From positions 1-48,180 of the forward strand of contig CAWFFB010000036.1 of the NCBI GenBank assembly GCA_963814975.1: 48,180 bases of DNA, given 5' to 3'. The translations under genes and the position numbers were made by a program. Shown here one piece after another: positions 27,065-38,504 of the stretch (positions are counted from its first letter, which is position 1; each line of letters begins with the position of its first letter). The DNA is from CAVUXJ01 sp963814975. GTDB lineage: Bacteria; Acidobacteriota; Vicinamibacteria; Vicinamibacterales; CAVVIG01. The notes under the pieces were generated by a model, which worked only from the letters and a program-made list of their open reading frames with translations, ran no database searches and had not been told where the DNA came from.

Positions 27065-27550
27065 TCACTGCCGCTGATACCGTTGATGACAACTCTCGCA
27101 GGTGGCGTTGATCGTCTCACCGGAGCCGAAGAGCGCCTCGACGTTCCTGGCTTCAACCGCCTTGAGGGCAACCCGGGACGCGTCCATGAGCGCTCGTGAC
27201 ATGGTCATCCAGTCGCCCTTGTCAACGGCGCGCTCGCCGAGCATCAACAGGTTGCCGGACTCGACGAGCGCAGCGGCGCTATCGCCGACCGCGTTCCATT
27301 CCCCGTCGGTTCGTGGCGCGCGCTCCTCGGTCCCGCTCGGCGTGATCGTCGTCGCGACAGAGTTGAAGACGACACTCGCCGCCGGGGCAACAATGCCTCG
27401 CATGATCTGCTGCACGCTCGCAACTGGTGTCGTGGCGACGGCTTCCACCGCTGGCCGCTCGCCCGTCGGGCGTGTGCTCGCGACGAGAAATGCAACCCCA
27501 ACCACGAACAGCGCAGCACTGACCAGAAACAACCAGTGCATCACCCTCAT
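27065..27550 (-). CDS. Cytochrome c'-like protein, single C-terminal heme
   Basis: ATG 27550 opens a 161-residue protein with an N-terminal membrane helix (WLFLVSAALFVVGVAFLVAS). The rest is helical, with the segment SVVFNSVATTITPSGTEERA and the heme site ATCESCHQRYQRQ at the extreme C-terminus. Placement of CxxCH there is the hallmark of the four-helix cytochrome c' fold. It is a diverged paralogue of the cytochrome at 41803-42411, sharing the TPxGTxER.PRTD.EW and ATNLLM-type blocks. It is the first gene of the HupE operon and may supply or sense electrons for metal reduction at the membrane. Confidence 0.75.
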   Translation of the reverse strand: MRVMHWLFLVSAALFVVGVAFLVASTRPTGERPAVEAVATTPVASVQQIMRGIVAPAASVVFNSVATTITPSGTEERAPRTDGEWNAVGDSAAALVESGNLLMLGERAVDKGDWMTMSRALMDASRVALKAVEARNVEALFGSGETINATCESCHQRYQRQ

Positions 27551-27869
27551 GTGAGCTCCTTCAAACAGTCGCCCCTGACCTCGACTCACAGGTCGGTCGA
27601 ATCCGCAAATCGGTCAGCGTACGAAATACGAGGCCAATCCTGCAATCGTTACACCCTGGTTTGGCTCGCGTACACCAGGATCTCACGTCCCAGCTCCGGA
27701 CATGGTGGTCGTACTGCTGCCTTGCGTCCTGCCACTGCTCGCAGCGGCGCCGACGTTTGCGCAAGCGGGCGCGGGGCCGACCGATGGTCCGGCAACCACC
27801 GGCGTCGGCGCGCGCGGGACCTTTACCATGAATCCGACTGACATGAACGCCGTTGCTCCATGTCTCCGG
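27551..27869. other. Intergenic region with no supported gene
   Basis: This gap separates the RND pump (ending 27870) from the cytochrome c'-like gene. A plus-strand frame from 27702 begins with a convincing signal-peptide look (LLPCVLPLLAAAPTFAQAGA) but soon runs antisense to the pump gene, so at most it is a truncated remnant. A weak GACCT-N8-AGGTC dyad lies near 27577-27594, upstream of the cytochrome gene. Confidence 0.4.
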
Positions 27870-31010
<3,141 letters not shown>

Positions 31011-31176
31011 CGTCGCCAATCCTCAAAGCGCTCAGCTCTCCACTACGGCTTCATTCGATAGCTGGCAGGTCACCATCAACAGAGGCGCCCACGCGTGTCT
31101 GCCGATCATCGACGGTCAACGGTCAACTGTGAACGGTCCCCTTCGACCGCTCACAGTCTGACGGCTGAAAGCTCTT

Positions 31177-32724
31177 CTAATGCACGTGCCCCTCGGCCGG
31201 TAATCCCCTCGCCGCCGATGCGAGCTGGACATCGTAGGCGCCGCGCGTGACGACGCGGTCGCCCGGCTTCAGTCCGCTCGTGACGCCGACCCAGTCGCCA
31301 TCGCGGGTGGCGATCTCGATATAGCGGCGGTCAAATCGCTCGCCGCCGCTTTGGAGGAACACGTAAGGCCGACCCGCTTCGAGCAGAACAGCAGCTCGTG
31401 TCACGGCCGGCAGGCGCTGACGGACGCGCTGATAGAGGACCGCCGTTCCGGTCTGGCCGACGAGCAGGCGGCCGCCCGGGTTGTCGACCTCGATCTGCAC
31501 GGGCAGCGCCCGGGTCGTCGAATCGATCACACCGGCGTCGTGGATGTGATGCGGCTCCAGCTGCACGGGATCGGGCACGCCTGGAATTTCGAACGCAACT
31601 GCCGTGATGTCCCGCGACAGCGCGGCGTCGGCCGCCGGAACCTGCGCCAGGAGCTCGACGCGATCGGTCCGGACGATCTTGAAGAGCGGCGTGCCTTCGT
31701 CGTACGAGGCGCCGAGCGTAGCCGACACCTCCGCGATGCGGCCGCTGATCGGCGCGCGCAGGACGAATGCATTGCCCGCCGCAGCGCCGCCCCCGCTTCG
31801 TAATGTTTCGTCACGCTGCGCCAGACGCGCCTCGGCCGCGCGAAGCCGGGCGTCCGCGACCGCCACCGCCCGTCGCGCCTCCTCGACTCGGCGTGCCGGG
31901 ACGGCACGATCCGCCAGCAAGCGTTCCGCACGATCCTGCTCGGCGCGGGCCGCTTCGGCCACGGCGAGGGCTTCGGCGACGGCTGATGCCAGCGTCGCGC
32001 GATCGTCACCGCTTCCCGACCGTGGCTCGAGGCGCCCGAGCGCCTGCCCGGCACCGACCGTGGCGCCGACCGACACCAGCGCGTCAGCTGTAAACCGGCC
32101 GGGGGCCGGAGTAGCGACGATCGCTTCCCCTCCCGACAGCGGCTCGATCATCGCAGGGACCCGGACGCCTCTCCGCAGTTCGACCTCGCGGACCTGCTCG
32201 GTCGCGAACTCGTTGGTCCACTGCTGCTCTTTGAGATACGCGATTGCCGCAGGATTCTCGGGCGGACGCTTTTCGGCCTCCGCGTTCGCGGTCTGCTCGT
32301 CGCCGAAGACAGTGATCACGCCGAGCTGATGACGATCGGACAGTGGCGGCGCATCGATCAGCAGCGCCCAGCGATACCGCCCAGGCTGAGGCGACACGCC
32401 CTCGACGCGAAACGCCCCGGGACGCGAAGGCTCGGACCCGGTCAGGATCGTCGTGGCGCCACCGCTTTCCGGCGTGAATTCAATCCGGGGCCGCCCGGCC
32501 GTTAGCGGCGTGAAATCGCCGAGTTGTGTCAGGTGCACGGCAAAAAGCGCAACCCGGCCTGCGACAAGCGGCGGATATTCCATGTAGAGCTCAGTCTTGT
32601 CCGTCCAGTTCGTCACGTTCAGGGACGGTGGTTCGGCCACGGCGGGTTCGCTTCGGCGTCCGCACGCCACGGTGAATGCCACCGCCGCACATGCGCCAGC
32701 GACGAGTACGCGCTGCAACGTCAT
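31177..32724 (-). CDS. RND efflux periplasmic adaptor lipoprotein (CusB/HlyD-like)
   Basis: The intact 515-residue protein starts at ATG 32724, overlapping the OMF stop (ATGA). It carries a lipoprotein signal (AVAFTVACGRR). An extra N-terminal Ig-like domain (about 40-140; PPLVAGRVALFAVHLTQLGD) recurs in Acidobacteriota/Bacteroidota metal adaptors and may collect metal. The usual adaptor parts follow: biotinyl-lipoyl half GRFTADALVSVGATVGAGQA, a coiled-coil hairpin (about 265-330), FVLRAPISGRIAEVSATLGA and the membrane-proximal barrel GLKPGDRVVTRGAYDVQL. It ends in a His tail, EGHVH. It bridges the inner-membrane pump to the outer-membrane channel. Confidence 0.88.
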   Translation of the reverse strand: MTLQRVLVAGACAAVAFTVACGRRSEPAVAEPPSLNVTNWTDKTELYMEYPPLVAGRVALFAVHLTQLGDFTPLTAGRPRIEFTPESGGATTILTGSEPSRPGAFRVEGVSPQPGRYRWALLIDAPPLSDRHQLGVITVFGDEQTANAEAEKRPPENPAAIAYLKEQQWTNEFATEQVREVELRRGVRVPAMIEPLSGGEAIVATPAPGRFTADALVSVGATVGAGQALGRLEPRSGSGDDRATLASAVAEALAVAEAARAEQDRAERLLADRAVPARRVEEARRAVAVADARLRAAEARLAQRDETLRSGGGAAAGNAFVLRAPISGRIAEVSATLGASYDEGTPLFKIVRTDRVELLAQVPAADAALSRDITAVAFEIPGVPDPVQLEPHHIHDAGVIDSTTRALPVQIEVDNPGGRLLVGQTGTAVLYQRVRQRLPAVTRAAVLLEAGRPYVFLQSGGERFDRRYIEIATRDGDWVGVTSGLKPGDRVVTRGAYDVQLASAARGLPAEGHVH

Positions 32725-33953
32725 AACGGGCTCTTCCAGCCGCTGAGGAATTCGAGCTCGATCTCCGCCTGCCACGCCGCGGCGTCGAGAGCGGCCTGAC
32801 GCACGCGCGCAGAAGCCGCAGTCCGATAGGCGTCCAGGAGGTCGAGGATGCCGCGCTCGCCGGCGTCGTAGCTCACTTGCGCGATTCGCTCGATTTGATC
32901 GGCGCCGGCGACCGCGGCCGATCGATACCGCTCTGCCGTCTCCCGCCTTTCCAGTACCGTCGGCGCGAGCCGCCGCGATGTTCGCGCGCAGGACCGCACG
33001 GAACATGCCTCGACCCGAGCCTGTGCCTGCGCGGCGCGCGCGCGCGCCAGCGCGCGTTCAGGCCGCGCGCGATCGAACAGCGGGATCGCGGCGTGAATCG
33101 TCACCACGCTCCCGACGATCGCCGCCCCCCACGGTCGACGATTTGGTGCCGGCGACGATCTCAGGGTCGGGAATCCACCGGCGTTCGGCCGCCTGCTCCG
33201 AGAAACGCGCGGCTTCAATCTCCTTGCGAAGGGCGAGCAGCTCGCCGCGGATCGATTCCGCCTGCTCGACGAGCGCCTCGACCGGCGGGAGCGGCGCGTT
33301 TGGGGCCGATGGCGGCGACTGCGACGATGCGCGTGGCGTCGGCCGGTGCCTCGAAGAAGCTCGCGAGGGTCGCCTGCGCCCGCGCCCGCTCACTGGCGGC
33401 AGCGGCGCGATCGGCGTCGACGTCGAACACCTCCCGCTCGGCGCGGAGGCGATCGAATCCCGCCGCATCCCCCGCCGCCTCCCGCTTCGCGAGGACGTCC
33501 GCCAACGCGCGCAGCCGATCGCGGGCGCCGGTCAGCTCACGCTCACGCGTCTGGGCGGTCATGAGCTGCGCGAAGGCGACCCGCAGGTCGGCTCGCGCGC
33601 GGCGGATCGCGTCATCCGCGCGGATCGAGCTCGCCTCGACCAGCGCCGTGGCCGCATCGACGAGCAGTCCGCGATGTCCGCTGATCGGCACCGGCTGCGC
33701 CACCATCGTCATGACCTCGGTCACGCCCTGCAACCGACTCGCGATCGAACGTCAGACGAGGATTCGGCCAGCGCGCCGCCGCCTGCACGTCGGCCTTCGC
33801 GAGGTCGACGGCCGCGCGGATCGCCCGCACGCGCGGACTCTGCGGCGACAGCCGCGCCAACACATCGGACTCCGTCAACAACAACGATTGGGCGCCCGCG
33901 CTCGACGGCGGTACAACCGCCGCCAGCACGGCGCTCAGCACCAGTGCACGCAT
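32721..33953 (-). CDS. TolC-family outer-membrane factor (CusC/CzcC-like, frameshifted)
   Basis: ATG 33953 opens a signal peptide (VLSAVLAAVVPPSSAGAQ), then SPRVRAIRAAVDLAKADVQA and ARWPNPRLTFDRES, the first TolC repeat. Later frames give VTEVMTMVAQPVPISGHRGL, a long helix pair and FSEQAAERRWIPDPEIVAG. The second repeat ends GERGILDLLDAYRTAASARV and FLSGWKSPL. The corrected protein is about 410 residues, normal for CzcC-type channels. Breaks occur near 33730, 33300 and 33110. The stop overlaps the adaptor start. It forms the trimeric exit duct for the pump. Confidence 0.75.
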
Positions 33954-34011
33954 ACAGACCTCGACTGAGACCTAACTGGAGACAGACAACGGGCGAACCC
34001 GTCAGGTGAGG

Positions 34012-34392
34012 CTAGAGGGACAGGAGGGGAGGACCGCGGAGCAAGAGGCACGGCCTCGGGGGGCCATGCGGAGGAGCCGCCTCATCGATCGACCTGACAA
34101 CATACCGGCCGGCGGCTGGGACCGATACGAAGTTCGTCGGGAGGATGACCAGAGGAATCGCGATCTCGGTCGTCGCTGGTTGAACGGCGGCGTCGTCCAG
34201 CCAAAGCACCCGCCCTTCATCGCTTCCGATTTCGGCGCCGTCGTGATCGTGCGCTTCGAAGTGCCGATGGGCGACGGCGTTCGGATGGTCGGAATCGGCT
34301 TCGTGAACGTGCTCCGGAGGGACAACGGGCGAGAACACTACGCACGGCGCGAGTACCCAGGCAACTGCCGAACGCCAGAAGGAGTGCCTCAC
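34012..34392 (-). CDS. Small secreted His-rich metal-binding-like protein
   Basis: The intact 126-residue protein begins MRHSFWRSAVAWVLAPCVVF as a signal, followed by PEHVHEADSDHPNAVAHRHF and EAHDHDG: nine His in about 30 residues, mixed with Asp and Glu. The rest is hydrophobic with a Pro-rich end (APPHGPPRP). It is the first gene of the efflux operon, 58 bases before the OMF start. Similar short His-rich exported proteins precede CusCBA-type genes in other bacteria, and they probably chelate metal in the periplasm. No named family can be given. Confidence 0.65.
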   Translation of the reverse strand: MRHSFWRSAVAWVLAPCVVFSPVVPPEHVHEADSDHPNAVAHRHFEAHDHDGAEIGSDEGRVLWLDDAAVQPATTEIAIPLVILPTNFVSVPAAGRYVVRSIDEAAPPHGPPRPCLLLRGPPLLSL

Positions 34393-34724
34393 CGTGGCCG
34401 ATTATGAGCCACGCGCCGCAGGTGGGTCAAACATCCTCTCGGACTTGTGGTCAGAGTAAATGCCGGCAGGCTGCCCTTCCCCGCCTCCACCGCCCCCTTG
34501 GAACCCGGTCTGCAGACGGAACGCGACGCTGCGCGGCGCGCCGAGGGCAGTGCCGGAAAACAGGCCCCGCGACGTTGATGACGGTGAGCTGATTCGTGAG
34601 GTTGGTGGCTGCACACCCAACCTACCCTTCAGGGCGACACTCACGATAGAATTCGTCAAATGTCGGGTGCGGCCTGTCCCCGGGCGTTCAGATCACGTAC
34701 GATCGGCATTGAGGAGTCATACAC
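34393..34724. other. Divergent intergenic region, no clear gene
   Basis: This region separates the efflux operon (minus) from the DUF5666 operon (plus), so both promoters should lie here. A minus-strand frame from 34659 contains a Gly run (GFQGGGGGGEG) and can be translated for 85 residues, but it lacks a convincing start or conservation cues. I see no copy of the palindromic element found at 40.9 and 42.5 kb. Confidence 0.4.
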
Positions 34725-35060
34725 ATGAGACGCACACTGCTGGCTGTCGCGGTCGCGCTGGCCCTTCCCGGGGGGGTCGCCTTCGCGCACGGCAACGCGG
34801 AGCACGTTCGCGGGACGGTGACGAACGTCAGCGACACCGCGATCACCGTCCAGGTGTCCGCCAAACAGACGCGCACCGTCACAATCAACGCGAAGACGAT
34901 GGTGATGAAGGGCGAGGCGCATCTGAGCGCCAAGGACGTACAGGTGGGTGATCGGGTCATTCTGGATGTCGACAAGAAGACCTCCATTGCCACTGAGGTG
35001 AGACTCGGGACGGCCACGGCATCGGCGTCAGCCTCCACTGCGCCGAAGCGCAAGGGGTAG
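34725..35060 (+). CDS. DUF5666-like secreted OB-fold protein
   Basis: The intact 111-residue protein begins at ATG 34725 behind GAGGAG. A signal peptide (to AHG near residue 23) precedes a small beta barrel: HVRGTVTNVSDTAITVQVSA, TRTVTINAKTMVMKG and VQVGDRVILDVDK. This is the repeated strand pattern of DUF5666/YdeI-OB proteins. The end is Ala/Ser-rich and basic. DUF5666 proteins are periplasmic; several sit beside copper or stress genes. It leads an operon with a cytochrome c. Confidence 0.65.
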   Translation: MRRTLLAVAVALALPGGVAFAHGNAEHVRGTVTNVSDTAITVQVSAKQTRTVTINAKTMVMKGEAHLSAKDVQVGDRVILDVDKKTSIATEVRLGTATASASASTAPKRKG

Positions 35061-35083
35061 CGCGTCGCGGGAGCGCGTCAGCG

Positions 35084-35716
35084 ATGCGTCTTCGATCGGT
35101 GGCCTTGTGGCTGGTTGCGGTGGTCCTGGCGGTCGCCATAGCCGCTGCTTTTCTGACGGTCCGCCGGGGATTCAGCGCCAGGGATGAGCCCTCGTGGGCG
35201 GAGAAATTCGTCGCCCGCCGCGTCCGCAGCCTCGCGGTTCCGGCGCGCGCCCGGAACGCGGAAAACCCGATCCCTCTGACTCCTGAGGTCCTCGTGGACG
35301 CGCGCGGTCATTTCGCGGACCACTGCGCCGTCTGCCACGCCAACGACGGAAGCGGCCAGACGACGATTGGCGAGAACCTGTATCCGAAGGCCCCAGACAT
35401 GCGGCAGGACGACACCCAGCGCCTGACCGACGGCGAGCTGTACTACATCATTCAGAACGGCATCCGGATGACAGGCATGCCCGCATGGGGAGAGCAGGGC
35501 AATGACCAGGACGAGGACAGTTGGAAGCTCGTGCACTTCATCCGGCATCTGAACGAGCTGACCCCGACGCAGTTGAAGGAGATGGAAAAACTGAATCCGA
35601 AGACCGCGGCGGAGATCGAGGAGGAGCGGCAGGACGAAGAGTTCCTGCGTGGCGGCACGCCGGCAGAGCCCGCGCCCAACAGTCCCGAGGCGCCAACACG
35701 GCCACACCAGCACTGA
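35084..35716 (+). CDS. Membrane-anchored monoheme cytochrome c
   Basis: The intact 210-residue protein has an N-terminal membrane anchor (VALWLVAVVLAVAIAAAFLT), heme site DHCAVCHANDGSGQT near residue 83 and a likely distal ligand in RMTGMPAWGEQGN. The helix SWKLVHFIRHLNELTP closes a class I c-type domain. A charged Glu-rich tail follows. It would carry electrons at the periplasmic face of the inner membrane. It starts 23 bases after the DUF5666 stop, in the same operon. Confidence 0.82.
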   Translation: MRLRSVALWLVAVVLAVAIAAAFLTVRRGFSARDEPSWAEKFVARRVRSLAVPARARNAENPIPLTPEVLVDARGHFADHCAVCHANDGSGQTTIGENLYPKAPDMRQDDTQRLTDGELYYIIQNGIRMTGMPAWGEQGNDQDEDSWKLVHFIRHLNELTPTQLKEMEKLNPKTAAEIEEERQDEEFLRGGTPAEPAPNSPEAPTRPHQH

Positions 35717-35725
35717 GCAATCACG

Positions 35726-36115
35726 GTGATGACTCGACGTTTCCTGGCGCTGATGGTGGCAATCGTTGTGGCCGGCGCTCCCGAAGCGCTCGAAGCGTGT
35801 CGGATGATCTGCGCGACCGTCACGCCTAGTGAGAGCGCAACGCCTGCGTCAGGCATTACGCATCACCACGTGCACCGTCAGGACGCTGCTCCTTCCGCTC
35901 AGCCGGGCCTGCGGGCGCTTCTCTATACGTGCGGACCCGATGATGCGTTGCTGCCCTCCGCCGCCAGCCGGCCAGCGCGGGTCCTCGTGACATCGCCGAT
36001 CGCGGCCGTCGTCCCGACCCTCCCGGTCCGCCGTCGATCGACACGGCCGCACGCTCCGAATCCTCGTCAGAAGCCGCCCGGTGACGTTCTTCTCGCAGCG
36101 CCGCTGCGCGTTTAG
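35726..36115 (+). CDS. Small secreted Cys/His-containing hypothetical protein
   Basis: The 129-residue protein starts at ATG 35726 or 35729, nine bases after the cytochrome stop. It has a signal segment (RFLALMVAIVVAGAPEALEA), a CRMIC pair and an ITHHHVHRQD cluster. A third Cys sits in YTCGPDD, and the tail is Pro/Arg-rich. The His/Cys content and operon position suggest metal chelation in the periplasm. I do not recognise a family. Confidence 0.55.
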   Translation: MMTRRFLALMVAIVVAGAPEALEACRMICATVTPSESATPASGITHHHVHRQDAAPSAQPGLRALLYTCGPDDALLPSAASRPARVLVTSPIAAVVPTLPVRRRSTRPHAPNPRQKPPGDVLLAAPLRV

Positions 36116-36356
36116 TCGAATTCCCTCCTTCGTCCACACGTAGCTTTCCGCCATCGGCTCCAGCGGCTCTCAGTGCTGCGATCGCTGAAGCCCGGCGTCG
36201 GCGCGGCGGTATCGGCCGGATTTGTGCCCCCAGAGTTGCGGACCGTCTACGGGAGCCGAGCCAATCTTGGCGTGGCCGTCTTCGCAACGGTGCGCCCCGG
36301 CTCGCATGGAATGTGATGCACCGCACACCGTCGCTCGGATTGCATCCGGCGAGCAG

Positions 36357-36818
36357 TCACTGCGGTGGCCGGTTGGCGCGCGAAGACCAATGGATGGCTC
36401 TGATCCGCCACCCGGCAGGCTCACGGGTGAGGACCATGGACTCGGCACCGACGAAGTTGACCGGTTTGCCCTGAAAGGTCCCCACAACCTCGCTGGTGGA
36501 TGTGGCCCAGGCGGTATCGCCGCGGACGATGACCCGGATGGGGCTGCGCTTGGTGGAAACCCCTTTCTCGAACTCGATGTCGGCTGGAAGGTGATTCTTG
36601 CCGTATTCGGCTCGGGTTTCCACGCTCCCGGCTTCCAGCATCACGGCGTCGTCCGCGAGGAGCTGCAGCGCTGCCATCGAGTCGCCGGCGGCGAGCGCAG
36701 CGTGAAACCTGTCGACGACGGCCGCAACCTCGGCAGACTCGTTCGCGGCTGGCTGAGCCGCGAGCGGCAGCGCGCCCAGACCAGATAGAAACGCGACCAC
36801 GAAGGCGCAAAGGCACAT
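36357..36818 (-). CDS. Secreted NTF2-like (DUF4440/SnoaL-type) protein
   Basis: The intact 153-residue protein starts at ATG 36818, six bases after GAGGAGGAA. A signal peptide (FVVAFLSGLGALPLAAQ) precedes a cone-shaped NTF2 fold: VAAVVDRFHAALAAGDSMAA, LQLLADDAVMLEAGSVETRA and SMVLTREPAGWRIRAIHWSS. Members bind small ligands or act as isomerases; many are secreted with no known substrate. It is the last gene of the TonB receptor/PepSY operon, 66 bases after the PepSY stop. Confidence 0.8.
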   Translation of the reverse strand: MCLCAFVVAFLSGLGALPLAAQPAANESAEVAAVVDRFHAALAAGDSMAALQLLADDAVMLEAGSVETRAEYGKNHLPADIEFEKGVSTKRSPIRVIVRGDTAWATSTSEVVGTFQGKPVNFVGAESMVLTREPAGWRIRAIHWSSRANRPPQ

Positions 36819-36883
36819 CGGTATATTCCTCCTCGTGAACGCGTGTTGTTCGCGGTCAGACTCAACGGTCGGACTAATAACGA

Positions 36884-38434
36884 TTATGCCAGGTCCTCGT
36901 TCAGCACCGTACTCCTTCGGGTCGCCGGTAGGACGAGTCCGAGCTTTCTGCCCAGCACCCTCCAGGCCAGGATCAACGAGGTGACGCAGAGCGCGGTGCC
37001 GCCGACCATGAACGCGATCACGACGATGTCCCACGCCGGCCGGTGGTTGTAGAGCCACGGAAAATCAAGGGAATGCAACGCATGGTACGCCCAGCGGTTC
37101 ACCCAGTGTCGCGAGCTGTAGGCGCCGACGACCCGGGCGGTCTTCGGATCGATGTAGTACCGCGTGTGCTCGGCATCGTTCAGTCGCGCCAGGATCACCG
37201 GCAGGGGGCGCTGCCGGCGGCGATCGAGGTAGTACATGTCGTACTGCTCGATCATGCGGACCTCCGACAGGCCGCCGGGCCCAGCCGCCTGCGTGATGAC
37301 GTCGATGATCCGCCGGCGATCGAATTCGAAGTCCGACTCTCCCACCACCGGGATGATGCGCGTTCCGCCTGACGCCAGTCTCGCCAGGTAGGCGGCCTCG
37401 CCCACGAACGTCGTGAATTCCAGCTCCTTGACATCGAGGTTCTCGAGCCGGGCCAGCACCTCCCTCGGGTGCTTCCCGGCAAAGTCCTCCATCCGCATGT
37501 CGCCGCGAAGCGCCTGGGGAATCCCGCCATCGCGGCTGCCGCGGCTGCCGGCCGGCCCTCCCGTCCTCACCGGAAAGGGATCCATCGAGAGCATGCCGCT
37601 GAACGCCCACGTCGCGGTGGCCACTCCGAAGATCAGCCCCAGCACGGTGTGCCAGCGCTTCTGTCCGCGGTACGGAATGCTGGTCGCCACGTCCGCGTTC
37701 CGGTAGCGCTTGGCAGGCGAGTACATCCAGATCCCGATGGTGACGCCCAGGATGGCGGCGAGCGTGCCGAGCCCCGAGGCCCAAATCACCACACGGCTCC
37801 ATGCCGGCGGGTGTTTCCGCAGCGGCGTGAAGTACAGCCAATGCGGGATGGGGCCGAGATAGGCGCCGAGCCGCGACGCGGTGGTCGTGTACTGCACCAC
37901 CTCCCCGGCGTCGCCCGAGATGTAGACCTGCTCGCCGTTGGGCCACGAGTATTTCCACAGCGGCCTGAGCGTGCGCAGGGCCCCGCCCACCGTCCATTGG
38001 TCGACATCCTCGACGGCCTCGACGGTCGCGGTGTCGACAGGCTGTCCGGTCCAGGCTGAAGCCACGCGCTGGATCATCTCGTTCGAGACGAGCAGCTGCT
38101 CCTCGCCCGTGTCGGCATAGACGATATGCTCGCCCTGACCGGTCTGAAACCGATAGACCGGCCGTCCATCGAACGTATTGAGCCGTGTCTGCGCGGGGGC
38201 CTGAAGGTCGCCCAGGGTCGCATACGCTTCCGCAGGCGAGAGACGAACGTTCGCATGGTCCAGCGCCGGCGACCGATCCAGCCGATTCGCCGCGGTCACA
38301 CTCGGGAAGTCCCAATACATCATCCCGATGCCGGAAGGGAACCACAACAGGAAGATCAGACACAGCGCGACTCCCAGCCAGCGATGCACAAAAATTGCCG
38401 ATCGCTTCAGTCGTGCGCTGGTACTGACTTTCAC
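36884..38434 (-). CDS. PepSY-associated membrane protein (reductase-like)
   Basis: The intact 516-residue protein opens RSAIFVHRWLGVALCLIFLL with a conserved His in the first helix. It has a PepSY domain (RLNTFDGRPVYRFQTGQGEH), further helices (VIWASGLGTLAAILGVTIGI, WHTVLGLIFGVATATWAFSG), a second PepSY unit and the end HALHSLDFPWLYNHRPAWDI plus a last helix. This is the PepSY-TM family, often linked to TonB receptors. It is thought to reduce or release ferric, or possibly cupric, ligands in the periplasm. The His residues in helices 1 and 3 could hold heme. It follows the receptor gene by about 70 bases. Confidence 0.85.
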   Translation of the reverse strand: MKVSTSARLKRSAIFVHRWLGVALCLIFLLWFPSGIGMMYWDFPSVTAANRLDRSPALDHANVRLSPAEAYATLGDLQAPAQTRLNTFDGRPVYRFQTGQGEHIVYADTGEEQLLVSNEMIQRVASAWTGQPVDTATVEAVEDVDQWTVGGALRTLRPLWKYSWPNGEQVYISGDAGEVVQYTTTASRLGAYLGPIPHWLYFTPLRKHPPAWSRVVIWASGLGTLAAILGVTIGIWMYSPAKRYRNADVATSIPYRGQKRWHTVLGLIFGVATATWAFSGMLSMDPFPVRTGGPAGSRGSRDGGIPQALRGDMRMEDFAGKHPREVLARLENLDVKELEFTTFVGEAAYLARLASGGTRIIPVVGESDFEFDRRRIIDVITQAAGPGGLSEVRMIEQYDMYYLDRRRQRPLPVILARLNDAEHTRYYIDPKTARVVGAYSSRHWVNRWAYHALHSLDFPWLYNHRPAWDIVVIAFMVGGTALCVTSLILAWRVLGRKLGLVLPATRRSTVLNEDLA

Positions 38435-38504
38435 CGCTTACCTCCCGAACTCCACGCCGCTCCAGTCGTAGTCCTCAGATGAACAAGTTGTGGGCCGACA
38501 AGTT

